The notes beneath the pieces are model-generated. The model worked only from the letters and a program-made list of their open reading frames with translations, was not told where the DNA came from and searched no databases. From the NCBI GenBank assembly GCA_002454045.1, contig DKID01000015.1, positions 52,726 to 116,725 of the forward strand: a DNA stretch of 64,000 nucleotides. Reading direction: 5' to 3'. This DNA comes from Nitrospina sp. UBA6727 (GTDB taxonomy: Bacteria > Nitrospinota > Nitrospinia > Nitrospinales > VA-1). The translations under genes were made by a program, and so were the position numbers. Positions 55,696-63,630 of the stretch are shown here, one piece after another (the stretch's first letter is position 1; each line of letters begins with the position of its first letter).

Positions 55696-55705
55696 CGGAA
55701 GCTCC
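55661..55705 (+). ncRNA. Hairpin overlapping the tiny ORF
   Basis: GGAGCTTC (55661-55668) pairs with GAAGCTCC (55698-55705). Inside the loop, GTTGAC (55680-55685) pairs with GTTAAC (55691-55696) around CGCAA, with one G-T pair. The ORF stop codon lies within this inner arm, so translation to the stop would open both stems, as in leader-peptide switches. Confidence 0.4.
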
Positions 55706-55717
55706 TGTGTTTTGATG

Positions 55718-55749
55718 ACGCTCCGCTTGCAAAAGCGGGGCGTTTTTTT
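55718..55749 (+). terminator. Intrinsic (rho-independent) terminator
   Basis: ACGCTCCGCTT (55718-55728) pairs with AAGCGGGGCGT (55733-55743), an 11-bp stem with one G-T pair, closed by a GCAA (GNRA) tetraloop and followed by a T tract. It should end transcripts from the small lipoprotein and the tiny ORF, 80 bases before the mscS start. Confidence 0.85.
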
Positions 55750-55831
55750 GCTTTTTTCATCCGCAAATAATATTTCCTAGCCTATTGAAGTGTGATATTT
55801 TCAGCACCGTAAATTTTAGAGGAAAAAATAA

Positions 55832-56902
55832 ATGGCGGAATTTGATCAATCATTCATTCGGGAAAATGTGTATGTGCTCCAAGCATTTCTGGTTATCTTT
55901 GTGGCGTTGCTTGTGGATTTATTCCAGAAGAAAATTGTCGGAACCTTATCCAAAAAAGCCGAAAGCACTCGGAATGAATTGGACGATGCCATCCTGCTTT
56001 CCATTCCCCGCCCCCTAAGTGCCATCATCTGGATGACCGGAATCGCTTTCACCAGCGAAATTATTCAGACGGCAACCGGCGGCGCGGTAATCCTGAAAGT
56101 ATTCACCCCTTTACGCAACGCAGTTATCATCGTTGCCCTAGCCTGGTTTTTAGTTCTCACCATCAAGCATCTTGAAAAAAGTTATCTGACGAAAAAAAAA
56201 GATATCGACCCGACGATGTTGGATGCCATATCAAAACTTAGCCGCATCGCCATCGTCATCACCGCCATGTTGATGATACTGCAAACGCTCGGGTTCAGCA
56301 TTTCCGGCGTCCTGGCTTTTGGCGGCGTCGGCGGCATAGCGGTGGGCTTTGCGGCCAAAGACCTGCTGTCAAATTTCTTCGGCGGACTCTTCATCTACAT
56401 GGACAGACCTTTTGCGGTAGGCGATTGGGTTCGGTCGCCCGACCGCGAAATTGAAGGCGTCGTCGAAAAAATAGGCTGGCGAGTTTGTCTGATACGAACC
56501 TTTGACAAGCGACCGCTGTATGTTCCCAACGCAATTTTTTCGCAGATCGCGGTGGAAAATCCTTCGCGCATGCAGAACCGAAGGATTCACGAAACCATCG
56601 GGATTCGCTACGACGATGCCAGAAAAATGGCGGCGATCACCGGGCAGGTTGAAGAGATGTTAAGGAGTCATCCCGAAATTGATGCCGACAAAACTTTGAT
56701 GGTCAACTTCAATAGTTTCGCCCCGTCCTCCCTTGATTTTTTCATCTACACTTTCACCAAGACGACCAACTGGGAAAAGTATCACGCCATCAAGCAAGAC
56801 GTCCTTTTGAAAATCCTGAAAATTGTTGAAGACAACGGAGCGGAAACGGCGTTCCCAACTTCCACCATTCACTTGGCGGAACAAGATATGAGGAATCCAT
56901 GA
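55832..56902 (+). CDS. MscS-family mechanosensitive channel
   Basis: A 356-residue membrane protein. Four hydrophobic segments in the first half (VYVLQAFLVIFVALLVDLF; then AIIWMTGIAF; LRNAVIIVALAWFLVLTIKH; LSRIAIVITAMLMIL) lead to the pore helix FGGVGGIAVGFAAKDLLSNFF and the beta domain (RPFAVGDWVRSPDREIEGVVE, YVPNAIFSQIAVENPSRM). It would relieve osmotic downshock. It is slightly longer at the N-terminus than E. coli MscS and is followed by an overlap of four bases with the porin gene. Confidence 0.92.
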   Translation: MAEFDQSFIRENVYVLQAFLVIFVALLVDLFQKKIVGTLSKKAESTRNELDDAILLSIPRPLSAIIWMTGIAFTSEIIQTATGGAVILKVFTPLRNAVIIVALAWFLVLTIKHLEKSYLTKKKDIDPTMLDAISKLSRIAIVITAMLMILQTLGFSISGVLAFGGVGGIAVGFAAKDLLSNFFGGLFIYMDRPFAVGDWVRSPDREIEGVVEKIGWRVCLIRTFDKRPLYVPNAIFSQIAVENPSRMQNRRIHETIGIRYDDARKMAAITGQVEEMLRSHPEIDADKTLMVNFNSFAPSSLDFFIYTFTKTTNWEKYHAIKQDVLLKILKIVEDNGAETAFPTSTIHLAEQDMRNP

Positions 56903-57684
56903 AAACTACGACGGGTATTATTGCCGGAATATTTTTGATGCTTGCCGCGGAAGTAGCGCCCGCCATAGATTGGAACACCACCGAAGTTCACTTGCAGTAC
57001 GGCAATCTGCGGAAAGCCTTCCCGGGCGACGGCGCGAAAGATACCGGGGGGAGCACCGTCGTTACTTTTCAGCACACGAGCAGTTGGAGGTATGGTGACA
57101 ACTATTTCTTTTTCGATTTCGCAGACCACAGCAAGATTGATGACGAAAAATACGGCGGGCTCTACTCTCACTTTAGCCTCGGAAAAATTTCTGGCAACGA
57201 CCTGAGGTTTGGTTTTATCCGCGACTTCGGCTTTGATTTTTCTCCCGATATACACACCTTTTACTACCTGCCGGGAATACGTTTTGCTTTAGACATCCCC
57301 GGTTTTTCCTTCGCCAACTTGGATGTCACAGCCTACATTCAGGATTCAGCCAGCCGTTCAGGGAACAACATCACTTCTGAAGACAATACCTATCTACTTG
57401 ACTTCAGTTGGGCTTATCCGTTCAAACTCGGCAAAACTGATGGGAGCATCGAGGGTCATCTTGAATACGCCGGTAGCGCGGACACAACGTCCAAGGGTGA
57501 ACCTGGCAAGCGAGAAAGATGGATTTTGTTTCAGCCGCAGTTTCGCATTGATGTCGGTAAGATTTTTGGCTGGCGACCTCAGACAATTTTTGCCGGCGTT
57601 GAGTGGGTGTACTGGGACAACAAACTGGGCGACAAAGGAACCGATGAGAATGTCGCGCAAGCGTTGTTGGTCTGGCGTTTATAA
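56899..57684 (+). CDS. Tsx/OmpK-family outer membrane porin
   Basis: A 261-residue outer-membrane protein with a signal peptide (MKTTTGIIAGIFLMLAAEVA) and a beta-barrel of the nucleoside-channel Tsx type: VVTFQHTSSWRYGDNYFFFD, then FYYLPGIRFALDIPGF and the barrel-end YWDNKLGDKGTDENVAQALL with C-terminal aromatic VWRL. Likely passes nucleosides or other small solutes. Overlaps the mscS stop by four bases. Confidence 0.88.
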   Translation: MKTTTGIIAGIFLMLAAEVAPAIDWNTTEVHLQYGNLRKAFPGDGAKDTGGSTVVTFQHTSSWRYGDNYFFFDFADHSKIDDEKYGGLYSHFSLGKISGNDLRFGFIRDFGFDFSPDIHTFYYLPGIRFALDIPGFSFANLDVTAYIQDSASRSGNNITSEDNTYLLDFSWAYPFKLGKTDGSIEGHLEYAGSADTTSKGEPGKRERWILFQPQFRIDVGKIFGWRPQTIFAGVEWVYWDNKLGDKGTDENVAQALLVWRL

Positions 57685-57704
57685 AAAAAGTCTGAACACC
57701 CCCG

Positions 57705-57732
57705 CCGTCATCGTCGTCACCGTCATCCGCGC
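57705..57732. repeat. CCGTCATCG tract, tsx-def intergenic copy
   Basis: CCCGCCGTCATCGTCGTCACC and following CGTCATCCGCG lie between the convergent porin and deformylase genes. They share 8-9-mers (CCGTCATCG, GTCACCGTC) with the tracts at 6.7, 43.1 and 46.6 kb. Confidence 0.5.
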
Positions 57733-57744
57733 GAACCCTTTGCG

Positions 57745-58248
57745 TCAAACGGCAAACTCGGTCCTTTCGCTCAGAACATTTCGTCTGCTGACCAACCGAT
57801 CCAAAAAAAGTTTTCCATCCAAATGATCAATCTCGTGTTGAACTGCGCGGGCTTCGTAGCCAGACATTTGGAACACTTGCTGTTCGCCGTTTTCGTCCCG
57901 AGATTCAAGGGTGATGGATTTAGCACGCTCCACTTTTCCGATGTAATCGGGAACCGAGAGGCAACCTTCTCGACCAATACTGCTTCCTTCGGAAAACGTG
58001 ATCGTCGGATTTATCAACACCAAGAATCCGTGATTCGCATGCTGCGGTTTTTGGGAAATATCCACCAAAATAATTCTTTCAAATCGACCGACCTGCGGAG
58101 CCGCAATCCCAACGCATCCGGGAAACGAACGGAAGGTTTCTTCAATATCCGCGATGAAATTTTTAAGACCTTCGGAAAATTCACGCACCGGCTGGGAGAT
58201 TTGCTTCAGCCTTGCATCGGGATAACGCAGGATATTCAGGCGGGCCAC
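57745..58248 (-). CDS. def: Peptide deformylase
   Basis: Removes the formyl group from nascent proteins. The 167 residues contain all three active-site motifs: GCVGIAAPQVG, REGCLSVPD and QHEIDHLDG, so the enzyme is catalytically complete. It is the last gene of the minus-strand run that begins with the UbiA-type prenyltransferase. The usual fmt partner is absent from the vicinity. Confidence 0.94.
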   Translation of the reverse strand: MARLNILRYPDARLKQISQPVREFSEGLKNFIADIEETFRSFPGCVGIAAPQVGRFERIILVDISQKPQHANHGFLVLINPTITFSEGSSIGREGCLSVPDYIGKVERAKSITLESRDENGEQQVFQMSGYEARAVQHEIDHLDGKLFLDRLVSRRNVLSERTEFAV

Positions 58249-58250
58249 GG

Positions 58251-58775
58251 CTATCCAACCATGGTGTCGATGGGAGCCACGTGAGCGATCACATCACTTT
58301 CACTCGACAACGATTGCAAGGATTTCTCCAGCGCTTCCAAACCCTGGCTGGCAACGCCTTCGATATGCATGATGTAAACGGGACTATCCGAGAGCCCTCC
58401 CACGTCCGACTCGAGGCTGAGAATATTCAGCCCGGCTTCGCTCAACGCACCCGTGGCGCGGGCGACGATACCGGCTTGGTCGGCGCCATGAATGCTGATT
58501 CGAACATCAGGTTCGATATGTTGATGCAACCCGCTGCCTATCTCGTCCAAGTGAAACGACAGTTTCAGATCATCGCATACCGCCTGAATTTTTTCATGCA
58601 CGACGGATTGCTTTTGTGGAATGCAGACCATGATCATGATGGTAAAGCTACCGCACAGGCGGGTCATCGATGTTTTCCCGAGGTTGCCGTTCAGTTCAAA
58701 TAAAGCCTGAGTTATTTTGGCAGCAATCCCGGGACGGTCTTTGCCCGCCAACGTCAGCATCAACCAGTTTTCCAT
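58251..58775 (-). CDS. Two-ACT-domain regulatory protein (GcvR-like), copy 2
   Basis: A 174-residue paralogue of the 43806-44330 protein, with the same two-ACT layout: WLMLTLAGKDRPGIAAKITQ and PDVRISIHGADQAGIVARAT. Its start overlaps nothing and it ends two bases before def. The copies share length, domain order and many residues (for example EPDVRIS and LNIL.LES). Confidence 0.82.
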   Translation of the reverse strand: MENWLMLTLAGKDRPGIAAKITQALFELNGNLGKTSMTRLCGSFTIMIMVCIPQKQSVVHEKIQAVCDDLKLSFHLDEIGSGLHQHIEPDVRISIHGADQAGIVARATGALSEAGLNILSLESDVGGLSDSPVYIMHIEGVASQGLEALEKSLQSLSSESDVIAHVAPIDTMVG

Positions 58776-58796
58776 CTCAAGACCTCCCGCCGCTGA

Positions 58797-59054
58797 TTAC
58801 GCTTTCGGCTCCAACCATTGTTGAAATAATTCCAAGGCTTCCTTAAAACGTCCCGCGACAAATCGTTTTTCTGAAAAAGGCTCCGCAGCGTTTTCTTTAA
58901 AAACTACAATACGCTTTTCGGTAATGCTTTCATTCTGAATGAAAACAGAAACGCCCGCCCCCATCACCGAACCCGTCCCGCGAAAAAGTTCATCATGAAT
59001 TGCTTTGGGATTATCGGCGACGGGAAGACCATCTTTGTTGATCAGAGCAGTCAT
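58797..59054 (-). CDS. Hypothetical 85-residue protein
   Basis: A small unrecognised protein that follows mqnE by 28 bases. It has a Gly-rich beginning (FRGTGSVMGAGVSVFIQNES) and a helical end (AGRFKEALELFQQWLE). Start ATG 59054. It may belong to the menaquinone operon but no role can be assigned. Confidence 0.6.
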   Translation of the reverse strand: MTALINKDGLPVADNPKAIHDELFRGTGSVMGAGVSVFIQNESITEKRIVVFKENAAEPFSEKRFVAGRFKEALELFQQWLEPKA

Positions 59055-59082
59055 ACAAATAACGCGTTGCGAACTTCAGATT

Positions 59083-60195
59083 TTAGCACGCGCCTTCCAT
59101 TGCCAGTTCTTCAACCTGCTCATAAAGAGTGTCGCGCTCGACAGGTTTGCGTCCCGATTCCGTTATCATGTGAATGATTTGATCCTTGTGAAAAATTTGG
59201 TTCGTAGCCGCGCCGGCGGCGTGAATGATTTTTTCTTCCACAACCGTGCCGTCCATATCATCGGCTCCAAACGACTGAGCAAGTTGCGCAATTTCAGGAG
59301 TGATCATGATCCAGAATGCTTTCACGTGCGGGAAATTATCCAGCATCAATCTCGAAACCGCGAGCGCTCTGAGGTCCAATTGCCCCGGCGTCGTTTTCAA
59401 AAAATTCAGCACGGTATTTTCCGGATGAAACGCCAACGGAATGAACGTCACAAATCCACGCGTCCGATCCTGCAATTCGCGCAGGCGCACCAAATGGTCC
59501 GCTCTTTCTTCCGCCGTTTCCAAATGCCCGTAAAGCATAGTGGCGTTGCTTCGGACCTCGGCGCGATGAGCCGTTTCGTGAACACGCAACCACTCTTCCC
59601 CGGTGATCTTCTCCCCGCAAATTTTTCGGCGCACTCGCTTCGCAAAAATCTCCGCGCCGCCGCCGGGGATGGAACCCAAGCCTGCTACTTTTAATTTTTC
59701 CAGCGTGTCTTTTAATGGAAGATTTATCAAGCGAGAAAAGTATTCTATCTCCACCGCCGTGAACGCCTGGATGTGAACCGATGGAAAACGCTCCTTCAAT
59801 CCTTTCAACATGTCGAGATAATACTCAAACGAAAAGTCGGGATGAAGTCCGCCAACAATATGAAACTCGCTGACTTTGCCGTCGTTATATTTTTCGGCAT
59901 CCGAAAAAATATCCGCCAACGATTTCTCGTAAGCCTGCGGGTGATCGGCTTTGACCCCGAAGGCGCAAAACTGGCAACTGTGAATACAAATATTCGTCGG
60001 GTTGATATGTCGGTTGTGAATGAAATAAGTTTTGTTGCCGTTCAACTTTTCCCGCACCAAATTCGCCATATATCCCACGCCCAACAAATCGTGAGTTTTC
60101 CAAAGAGTCACTCCGTCGTCAAAGGAAAGACGCGTGCCCGCGTTCACTTTTTCATAAACCGGTTTCAACGCAGAATCTTCAAACTCAAAAAGCAT
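59083..60195 (-). CDS. mqnE: Aminofutalosine synthase (MqnE)
   Basis: Radical SAM enzyme of the futalosine menaquinone pathway, joining 3-[(1-carboxyvinyl)oxy]benzoate to SAM. The 370-residue protein has the cluster motif NICIHSCQFCAFGVKA (CxxxCxxC), GGLHPDFSFEYYLDM, the family's SIPGGGAEIFAKRVRRK and RSNATMLYGHLETAEE. ATG 60195 is chosen for its GGAG ribosome site and for the family length; the frame goes back to 60228. Its presence shows menaquinone is made by the alternative route. Confidence 0.9.
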   Translation of the reverse strand: MLFEFEDSALKPVYEKVNAGTRLSFDDGVTLWKTHDLLGVGYMANLVREKLNGNKTYFIHNRHINPTNICIHSCQFCAFGVKADHPQAYEKSLADIFSDAEKYNDGKVSEFHIVGGLHPDFSFEYYLDMLKGLKERFPSVHIQAFTAVEIEYFSRLINLPLKDTLEKLKVAGLGSIPGGGAEIFAKRVRRKICGEKITGEEWLRVHETAHRAEVRSNATMLYGHLETAEERADHLVRLRELQDRTRGFVTFIPLAFHPENTVLNFLKTTPGQLDLRALAVSRLMLDNFPHVKAFWIMITPEIAQLAQSFGADDMDGTVVEEKIIHAAGAATNQIFHKDQIIHMITESGRKPVERDTLYEQVEELAMEGAC

Positions 60196-60355
60196 TTTCA
60201 AAACTCCAGAAATAATCGACCGCGGCATTATAACCTAATCCATTCTTACCGGCGCAAAATTTCACGGCGGGAAAATTCACGACGCGATAGTTTTCGTCCG
60301 CAAAATATTTAACGAATCTTTGCACACCGCTTTTTCCCCGATCAAGAAAAAGCAC
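60185..60355 (-). CDS. Possible 56-residue small protein between UbiA-like gene and mqnE
   Basis: An ORF from GTG 60355 to a stop at 60185, overlapping the mqnE start by eleven bases. It encodes a soluble-looking peptide (VLFLDRGKSGVQRFVKYFAD; YRVVNFPAVKFCAGKNGLG). It fills the gap between the two menaquinone genes exactly and has amino-acid composition of a real protein, but no ribosome binding site is clear and I recognise no family. Confidence 0.35.
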   Translation of the reverse strand: MLFLDRGKSGVQRFVKYFADENYRVVNFPAVKFCAGKNGLGYNAAVDYFWSFENAF

Positions 60356-60363
60356 GCAATGGT

Positions 60364-61221
60364 TTATACCCAAACGCAATCGACGATCACGAAAATCATC
60401 AAGCCGACGCTGATGACGCCGTTGACGTTGAAGAAAGCCGTGTTCACTTTGGACAAATCGTCTTTCCTGATCAGCGAATGTTCGTAAACCAAAAGCGCCG
60501 CCACCAACGCCACTCCAGTCAAATAAATCCATCCCAATAAAACCGCGGACTCTGGCAAGGCCAACAAAAAAACCACCATCACCGCGTGCGAAACGAAAGA
60601 TATTTTTAACGCCGCCGAAATTCCAAACCGCTCGGGGATGGAATGCAGTTGGTTCGCGCGGTCCGCTTCGACATCCACGCAGGCGTAAAGAATATCGAAT
60701 CCAATCAACCAGCAAACCACCGCCGCGCCCAGCAACAACGACGTGACGGAAATTTCTTCGCGGACGGCGACCCACGCTCCCACCGGCGCGACGGCGATGG
60801 CAAGTCCCAGCCAGAAATGTGAAAACGCGGTGAAACGTTTGGTCAAAGAATAAAAAAACACGACGGCCAACGCGGCGGGAGAAAGATAAAACGCCAGCGA
60901 GTTTAGCATCCACGCTGAAAAAATAAACGCGGTGGAGGAAGCGACGAGGAACATCCAGTAATTGCCGACGCTGATTTTCCCCGCGGGAAGCGCCCGATAT
61001 TGAGTGCGCGGATTTTCCTTATCAAACCGAACATCCACGATGCGGTTGAACGCCATCGCCGCGCTTCGTGCGCCCGCCACGCAAACGATGATCCACACCA
61101 ACTTTTCCGTTGCCGGCAATCCGCCCGCGGCGAGAAACGCACTCATCACCGCGAACGGCAAAGCGAACACCGTGTGTTGAATCTTGATATCCAAAAAAAT
61201 AATTTTAAGTTTATCGAGCAC
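60364..61221 (-). CDS. mqnP: UbiA-family prenyltransferase (probable MqnP)
   Basis: A 285-residue membrane prenyltransferase with about nine helices. The two Mg-prenyl-diphosphate-binding motifs are FNRIVDVRFDKENPRTQYR (NxxxDxxxD) and ILYACVDVEADR (DxxxD). In a futalosine organism it is expected to prenylate 1,4-dihydroxy-6-naphthoate; the UbiA-like 4-hydroxybenzoate reaction is a less likely alternative. GTG 61221 has GGGGAGGG upstream and matches family N-termini better than a longer frame to 61266. First gene of the minus-strand menaquinone run. Confidence 0.85.
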   Translation of the reverse strand: MLDKLKIIFLDIKIQHTVFALPFAVMSAFLAAGGLPATEKLVWIIVCVAGARSAAMAFNRIVDVRFDKENPRTQYRALPAGKISVGNYWMFLVASSTAFIFSAWMLNSLAFYLSPAALAVVFFYSLTKRFTAFSHFWLGLAIAVAPVGAWVAVREEISVTSLLLGAAVVCWLIGFDILYACVDVEADRANQLHSIPERFGISAALKISFVSHAVMVVFLLALPESAVLLGWIYLTGVALVAALLVYEHSLIRKDDLSKVNTAFFNVNGVISVGLMIFVIVDCVWV

Positions 61222-61553
61222 CGCCAAAGCCCTCCCCCGCCGACAAGTTGAGTCACGCAAAAACATTGTACCCGCCCGCGCTCGCCTATCTAAAAATTTT
61301 TCCGTTCATGGCTTTACAATTAAAGGAGAAGGGTGTTAGCGTTCGCGACAGAGTTTGGAAAACTACCGAATGTTCTCCCGCAAGACGACTCGACTATCCG
61401 CGAAAATTCAACGCCGACCAATTCGCCGACCATAAGGTGCGCGGTGGCGCGGCGCTCGGCAATGTTCGCGGTAAGTTTGGCGACGGTGAAAATAATTGCG
61501 GCGATGAAAAAAATTATTCCGCGAGCAACGCTCCACTTCGTGACGATACTGAA
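61222..61553. other. Intergenic region between divergent mqnP and MsbA-like exporter genes
   Basis: About 330 bases. In-frame upstream extension of the exporter (from 61248), a plus ORF at 61333 with AAAGGAG before it, and a minus ORF (61320-61595) with one hydrophobic stretch all exist, but none shows a recognisable domain and they conflict with each other. The region should hold the two divergent promoters. I see no safe promoter or RNA. Confidence 0.4.
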
Positions 61554-63305
61554 ATGAAAAACATCGAACGTCTGTTCAAACTGTTGGTTCCGCATCGGAC
61601 CGCCATTATTTTTGGGAGCCTGTTCCTAACCTTCGCTGCCATGACTAATCTCGCGGTGCCGCTGTATATCAAAAAGTTGGTGGACGTTGTCATGATCGAA
61701 AAAGATATAGCGCTGATGAACAACTTTACATTCAGTATCGCCGGGTTGTTCCTGCTCCAACTTATTTTTTCCACCGCCCACAATTATCTGTTTGACCTGA
61801 CCGAAAAACGCGTCGTCACCGATTTTCGCATAAAACTTTTCCGACATCTGCACACTTTGTCGCTGAGTTTTTTCGCCCAACGCAGGACGGGGGAAATTGT
61901 CTCGCGCATGACGAACGATATTACGACGATTGAAAATATCGTCACCGACTTGCCCGCCACTTTGCTGCAGCAATCCATCCGACTGCTTGGCGGCGTCATC
62001 ATTATTACTTACATGAACTGGAAACTGACCGGACTGATATTGGTGCTGGCGCCGATACTCGCTTTGTTCGCCCGCACCTTTGGTCGCAAGTTAAAAAAAC
62101 TCTCGACCGAAGTTCAGGACAAGTTGGCGATTTCCACAACTATTTTGGAAGAAAATATTTCCTGCGTTCAGGTGGTGAAATCTTTTGTCCGCGAAAAATT
62201 GGAGAACGCGCGTTTCGGCGCGGCGTTGGAAGACAGTTTTCAGTCCGCGAAAAAGCGCGTCATCATCTCCTCATTTTTCGGTCCCAGCATCGGCTTCATC
62301 GCGTTTTCCGCTTCGCTCATCCTGCTGTGGTATGGGGGACGGGAAGTGATTCTGGGAGCCATCAGCCCCGGCGAGTTAATCGCCTTCATTCTTTACGCCA
62401 CCATCATCGCCGGTCCGATGGGAAGTTTCGCGCGACTATACGCGCGCATTCAAGAAGGGATTGGCGCCAGCAAACGAGTCTTTGAAATTCTCGACACGAA
62501 GGGCGAAGTCCGCGACATCGCGGGCGCGAAACCCATCCCGGAATTAGTCGGCAAGGTTGAGTTTGACGACGTCCGTTTTCATTACCGGGAAGATCAGGAA
62601 GTAATAAAGGGTATCTGTTTCACGGTGGAGCCCGGGCAGACCGTGGCGTTGGTGGGTCCTAGCGGCGCTGGCAAAAGTACCATCGTGCAACTTCTGCACC
62701 GGTTTTACGACCCCGTCGCCGGGGAAATTCGCGTGGACGGCATCCCTCTAAAAACCGTGTCGCTGGCGAGTTACTGGCAACAAGTCGGCATCGTTCCGCA
62801 GGAGACGATTTTGTTCGGCGGCACTATCCTAGAAAATATTGAGTACGCAAAACCGGGCGTGGAGAAAGAGGAACTGATGCAAGCGTCGCAAGCCGCCAAC
62901 GCGCACGACTTCATCATGGAATGTCCCGACGGATACGAAACCGTGGTCGGCGAAAAAGGCATTCGCCTTTCGGCGGGACAAAGGCAGCGTATCGCCATCG
63001 CCCGCGCGATTCTGAAAAATCCGCGTATACTTATCCTCGACGAAGCAACGTCGGCGCTTGATAACGAATCCGAATTGCTAATTCAGGAAGCACTGGAACG
63101 GTTGATGGACGGCAGAACTTCCATCATCATTGCGCATCGATTATCCACCATTCACAACGCAGACCGCATCATCGTGATGGACCGGGGGGAGATTGCCGAA
63201 AGCGGTAGCCACGCCCAACTCATGGAGCGAAAGGGTCTTTATCACAAATTGTACACGCTCAAAAGTTTGCAGATGGTGGAAGAAATTCAAGGCGGCGGTG
63301 ACTAA
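61554..63305 (+). CDS. MsbA-like ABC exporter (membrane and ATPase domains)
   Basis: A 583-residue half-transporter. Six membrane helices in the first 310 residues (starting IERLFKLLVPHRTAIIFGSL) include the intracellular loop FFAQRRTGEIVSRMTNDI. The ATPase has Walker A VGPSGAGKSTIVQLL, signature LSAGQRQRIAIARAIL (Ala instead of the usual Gly), Walker B ILILDEATSALDNESE and switch His in IIAHRLST. Lipid A/lipid flippase or drug export is the family range. ATG 61554 is preferred; an in-frame extension from 61248 is not conserved-looking. Confidence 0.9.
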   Translation: MKNIERLFKLLVPHRTAIIFGSLFLTFAAMTNLAVPLYIKKLVDVVMIEKDIALMNNFTFSIAGLFLLQLIFSTAHNYLFDLTEKRVVTDFRIKLFRHLHTLSLSFFAQRRTGEIVSRMTNDITTIENIVTDLPATLLQQSIRLLGGVIIITYMNWKLTGLILVLAPILALFARTFGRKLKKLSTEVQDKLAISTTILEENISCVQVVKSFVREKLENARFGAALEDSFQSAKKRVIISSFFGPSIGFIAFSASLILLWYGGREVILGAISPGELIAFILYATIIAGPMGSFARLYARIQEGIGASKRVFEILDTKGEVRDIAGAKPIPELVGKVEFDDVRFHYREDQEVIKGICFTVEPGQTVALVGPSGAGKSTIVQLLHRFYDPVAGEIRVDGIPLKTVSLASYWQQVGIVPQETILFGGTILENIEYAKPGVEKEELMQASQAANAHDFIMECPDGYETVVGEKGIRLSAGQRQRIAIARAILKNPRILILDEATSALDNESELLIQEALERLMDGRTSIIIAHRLSTIHNADRIIVMDRGEIAESGSHAQLMERKGLYHKLYTLKSLQMVEEIQGGGD

Positions 63306-63495
63306 TCTTGCCTGCTATTGTGCCCCGACCAAAAAATAAAAAATGTAATTTTCCCGATATAACCCTTGCATTTTAATTTTTAACCTCTATTATGGCTGGC
63401 TGGAAAGACGGCGCGGGAATCTTTATCTGAAAGTTTTTTCCGGTCTTTGTCGAGAAGATTTTCAAATACGGATTTCCGTCTTTTTCAAAAACTAG

Positions 63496-63523
63496 TTGAC
63501 AATTTATCCAAACCGCGTAGAGT
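63496..63523 (+). promoter_or_regulatory. rrn promoter
   Basis: TTGACA (63496-63501) and TAGAGT (63518-63523) with a 16-base spacer lie about 110 bases before the 16S start, preceded by AT-rich DNA. The stretch from the exporter gene to here (63306-63495) has no gene. Confidence 0.65.
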
Positions 63524-63540
63524 ATCGCGCTTTTGGATTT

Positions 63541-63563
63541 TGCTCTTTGAAAATTGAATAGGT
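63541..63563 (+). promoter_or_regulatory. rrn leader boxA-like antitermination element
   Basis: TGCTCTTTGAAAATTGAATAG, split here as TGCTCTTTGA (63541-63550) then AAATTGAATA, matches the leader boxA (TGCTCTTTAACA) of bacterial rRNA operons and lies between promoter and 16S. Confidence 0.7.
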
Positions 63564-63630
63564 GTCAAAAGATGTTGCGGGTTCAGCAACAATTACTTTG
63601 TTTTAACTTGGATTGAATTTCCATGTTTCA

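Noticed and set aside
55718..55749. Toxin-antitoxin or CRISPR-like role for the 55.6-55.75 kb structures
   Set aside because: The last hairpin is a plain intrinsic terminator and there is no array of repeats; the rest is kept as a leader-peptide candidate.
60356..60913. Long minus-strand ORF covering the mqnP gene in another frame
   Set aside because: Arg/Gly-rich shadow of mqnP; only its last 56 codons beyond mqnP are kept as a low-confidence candidate.
61320..61595. Minus-strand ORF with a hydrophobic stretch
   Set aside because: It runs into the exporter gene on the opposite strand and has no recognisable domain or clear start.
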